Positions 7,052-8,808 of a stretch of DNA of 8,808 nt are shown here, one piece after another. The notes beneath the pieces were generated by a model, which was not told the DNA's origin, did no database searches, and worked only from the letters and a program-made list of their open reading frames with translations. The DNA is from Bacteroidota bacterium (lineage in GTDB: Bacteria > Bacteroidota > Bacteroidia > Chitinophagales > Chitinophagaceae). Position numbers and translations under genes: made by a program. How positions within the stretch are numbered: the first letter of the stretch is position 1; each line of letters begins with the position of its first letter. The stretch is taken from positions 1 to 8,808 of the forward strand of contig CANETM010000058.1 of assembly GCA_947441205.1 (NCBI GenBank), read 5' to 3'.

Positions 7052-7774
7052 ATGGATCATTTTTTCTTGCTTGACGCTTCTATGGCGATTGCTAAAACAG
7101 ACTATGTCTCTTTTACTTTCTTCGTAGGTACAATGGCTATGATGGCCGCTGCAGTATTTTTCTTTTTTGAACTTAACAACACTAGTAAAGAATGGAGAAC
7201 ATCTGTTCTAGTTTCTGGTTTGATTACTTTCATAGCTGCAGTACATTATTATTACATGAGAGGATATTATGCAGAAACGCATGACTCTCCAACTTTCTTC
7301 CGTTATGTAGACTGGTTATTAACTGTGCCTTTGATGTGTGTTGAATTCTATTTAATCACAAAAAAAGCAGGTGGTACAATTGGTTTATTATGGAAAATGA
7401 TCTTGGCTTCTGTTGTAATGCTTGTTACAGGCTACATGGGTGAAGCAGGATTAGGAAATGCAACTGTTTGGGGTACTGTAAGTGCTATTGCTTACTTCTA
7501 CATTGTGTATGAAGTATGGTTAGGAGATGTTAAAAAATTAGCTACAAGTGCTGGATCTGCAGTTGCTTCTGCAAATGCTGCATTAGGTTGGTTCGTATTA
7601 GTAGGATGGGCTATTTATCCTTTAGGATATTTAATCGGTACTGCTGACGGTCAATGGTATGCTAGCTTCAAAAATATTGGACTTGACATGAATGTTATTT
7701 ACAATATTGGTGATGCTGTAAACAAAATTGGTTTCGGTTTAGTGATTTATAGTTTAAGTAGAAAAGCTGCTTAA
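7052..7774 (+). CDS. proteorhodopsin, green-tuned outward proton pump with antenna-type opening
   Basis: A 240-residue microbial rhodopsin with seven membrane helices (roughly 18-39, 50-69, 83-102, 111-128, 135-156, 177-197, 211-235). Retinal attaches to Lys225 in GDAVNKIGFG, with Asp221 on the same helix. Helix three, RYVDWLLTVPLMCVEFYL, carries the proton-pump triad Asp87 (acceptor), Thr91 and Glu98 (donor), plus Arg84. His65 matches the histidine that partners the acceptor in marine proteorhodopsins. The colour-tuning residue is Met95, typical of green-absorbing Bacteroidota pumps. Gly141 in VWGTVS aligns without gaps to Phe152 of the reference green proteorhodopsin, which corresponds to Gly156 of xanthorhodopsin, so a carotenoid antenna may bind. 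Of 17 Phe codons 12 are TTC, unlike the TTT-rich neighbours, which suggests high expression. There is no Shine-Dalgarno. A strong terminator follows, then blh. Confidence 0.96.
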   Translation: MDHFFLLDASMAIAKTDYVSFTFFVGTMAMMAAAVFFFFELNNTSKEWRTSVLVSGLITFIAAVHYYYMRGYYAETHDSPTFFRYVDWLLTVPLMCVEFYLITKKAGGTIGLLWKMILASVVMLVTGYMGEAGLGNATVWGTVSAIAYFYIVYEVWLGDVKKLATSAGSAVASANAALGWFVLVGWAIYPLGYLIGTADGQWYASFKNIGLDMNVIYNIGDAVNKIGFGLVIYSLSRKAA

Positions 7775-7788
7775 CTTTTTTGATTTTA

Positions 7789-7823
7789 CTATGGGGCAGA
7801 ATTTCTGCCCCATAGTTTTTTTT
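7789..7823 (+). terminator. strong intrinsic terminator between rhodopsin and blh
   Basis: CTATGGGGCAGA (7789-7800) pairs perfectly with TCTGCCCCATAG (7804-7815) in a 12-base-pair stem with a 3-base loop, followed by eight T (7816-7823). It begins 14 bases after the rhodopsin stop and ends 11 bases before the blh ATG. There is no matching A tract on the 5' side, so it works for plus-strand transcription only. Confidence 0.92.
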
Positions 7824-7834
7824 AATATTCTCCT

Positions 7835-8746
7835 ATGCAAATAAAATTAAGATCCTATCTAATGTTGTTTGCATTTTTTTTGTACTTAATTGAGCTTCTT
7901 TTATCTCCTGCATCAAATACTCAGATTTCTTTTTTAATTATCATACTCATTTTATTTGGCGTTCCACATGGCGCCTTGGATTTGTATATTGATCAACATT
8001 TGCATAAAACAGATACGAAGCAAAATATATTCTTGTTAAAGTATTTAGCAAATATTGTTCTATATGCTGCCATTTGGTATTTCTTTCCAGTACTTGCTTT
8101 AATAATATTTATTGCCATCACTGCATTTCATTTTGGAGAAATTGATTGGATGGGAAAAACAAGTACTTTACAACATAAAAGTGTTTACACCTTACTTGGT
8201 TTTGCATGGATTTTATTTTTACTAACCAAGAATGTAAATTTTGCATTGGATATTTTTTTAACAATGGGCAGGTCAGCTATTAAAAAAGATTTTTTAGTTG
8301 AATTAGCTAATCGAATTTACCCTTATACCTTATTAACCATAGGCGTGCTACACTTAATGCTTTTTATATTTAAAAAATATTTTTTTCAAAAAGAGGCTAA
8401 CTTTTATTACTCATTATTACAAACAATCCTTCTTATTTGCTTTGTTTTATTTATGCCACTTTGGATTAGCTTTACCTTTTATTTTGGTTTTTGGCATTCC
8501 TTGCTTTCTTTTGATAAAATCAGAATTTCATTTAATATCCCAAATAGTTTTAACGGATGGAAAGGTTTATTATTTAAAGCTGCACCTTTTTCCATCATGG
8601 CATGGTTTGGGTTTGCCTACATTACTTTTTTAACCTTGAATAGTAAAGACTCCTCTGGAATATTTACTTTACTATTTATAAGTCTATCTGTACTTGCCTT
8701 GCCACATTTGCAAGTGTTTACCAAACTCAAGTTGAAAGAGCAATAG
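7835..8746 (+). CDS. blh: Brp/Blh-type beta-carotene 15,15'-dioxygenase (retinal synthesis)
   Basis: This 303-residue integral membrane enzyme cleaves beta-carotene symmetrically with O2 to give two retinal molecules, the chromophore of the rhodopsin next door. Family motifs are all present: VPHGALDLY (His45, Asp49), FHFGEIDW (His99, Asp104), FGFWHSLLSFDK (His221) and LPHLQVF near the C-terminus (His291). The four histidines are the expected iron ligands. About eight hydrophobic helices fit the family, including segments near 8-24, 31-45, 68-98, 117-131, 162-180, 190-218, 250-268 and 275-293. Length is normal. The ATG is only 11 bases after the terminator's T tract, with no Shine-Dalgarno and no convincing promoter of its own, so expression probably depends on read-through from the rhodopsin gene and should be far lower. 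Its Phe codons are mostly TTT, consistent with modest expression. Confidence 0.94.
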   Translation: MQIKLRSYLMLFAFFLYLIELLLSPASNTQISFLIIILILFGVPHGALDLYIDQHLHKTDTKQNIFLLKYLANIVLYAAIWYFFPVLALIIFIAITAFHFGEIDWMGKTSTLQHKSVYTLLGFAWILFLLTKNVNFALDIFLTMGRSAIKKDFLVELANRIYPYTLLTIGVLHLMLFIFKKYFFQKEANFYYSLLQTILLICFVLFMPLWISFTFYFGFWHSLLSFDKIRISFNIPNSFNGWKGLLFKAAPFSIMAWFGFAYITFLTLNSKDSSGIFTLLFISLSVLALPHLQVFTKLKLKEQ

Positions 8747-8769
8747 TTTTACTTTTCAAGGATTTTTAT

Positions 8770-8777
8770 TAAATTTG
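8770..8777 (+). promoter_or_regulatory. possible -7 element for a gene starting at the window edge
   Basis: TAAATTTG matches the Bacteroidota -7 consensus TAnnTTTG exactly, and an ATG occurs 27 bases further on at 8804, five bases before the window ends. No clear -33 TTG is seen. A downstream gene may start there, but too little sequence is visible to call it. Confidence 0.3.
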
Positions 8778-8808
8778 AACGTATCATTTTTATTGATAAT
8801 TCAATGAA

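Noticed and set aside
7052..7774. Sodium- or chloride-pumping rhodopsin
   Set aside because: The helix-three motif is Asp87-Thr91-Glu98 (DTE), the proton-pump signature, not NDQ or NTQ.
8442..8633. 63-codon open frame on the plus strand
   Set aside because: Lies inside blh in another frame, and the blh frame contains the conserved FGFWHS motif there.

Overview
The window looks like chromosomal DNA from a low-GC member of the Bacteroidota, most likely a Chitinophagales-type aquatic bacterium (a Sediminibacterium-like lineage is a guess). The support is a TonB-dependent receptor with a carboxypeptidase-regulatory-like N-terminal domain followed by a DUF4249 lipoprotein, a flavobacterial-style proton-pumping rhodopsin with Met at the colour-tuning position, TAnnTTTG-like -7 promoter elements, and almost no Shine-Dalgarno sequences. 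No mobile element, CRISPR array, tRNA or rRNA was seen.

Layout. (1) 1-153: 3' end of an unidentified plus-strand gene. (2) 186-957, minus strand: a tight two-gene unit of an AlkB-type 2-oxoglutarate/Fe(II) dioxygenase followed by a 56-residue DUF2256 zinc-ribbon protein that starts at GTG. (3) 1080-1841, plus: a DUF3050 protein of the heme-oxygenase-like fold. (4) 1905-2877, minus: a TsdA-like dihaem cytochrome c whose signal/anchor peptide is out of frame with the haem domains because of a run of ten T. (5) 2958-3404, plus and divergent from it: an exported DsrE-family protein. (6) 3540-6655, plus: TonB-dependent receptor and DUF4249 lipoprotein, joined by a TAATG stop/start overlap. (7) 6656-7051: a long AT-rich leader region. 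(8) 7052-8746, plus: a proteorhodopsin and the Blh carotenoid dioxygenase that makes its retinal, separated by a strong intrinsic terminator.

How the genes fit together. Rhodopsin plus Blh form a near-complete phototrophy module: Blh cleaves beta-carotene to retinal, which binds Lys225 of the rhodopsin to give a light-driven outward proton pump. The rhodopsin has Gly at the position that opens a side window to the retinal ring in antenna-binding rhodopsins, so a second carotenoid may act as a light-harvesting antenna. The cytochrome and DsrE pair suggests a small periplasmic sulfur module, possibly thiosulfate oxidation or tetrathionate turnover plus sulfur-atom handling. The receptor/lipoprotein pair is an outer-membrane uptake system of unknown substrate. 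AlkB and DUF2256 form a probable nucleic-acid-repair unit. No single new multi-gene system is obvious. The most unusual items are the homopolymer frameshift in the cytochrome gene, the predicted antenna-type rhodopsin, and the terminator placed between pump and retinal-synthesis genes.
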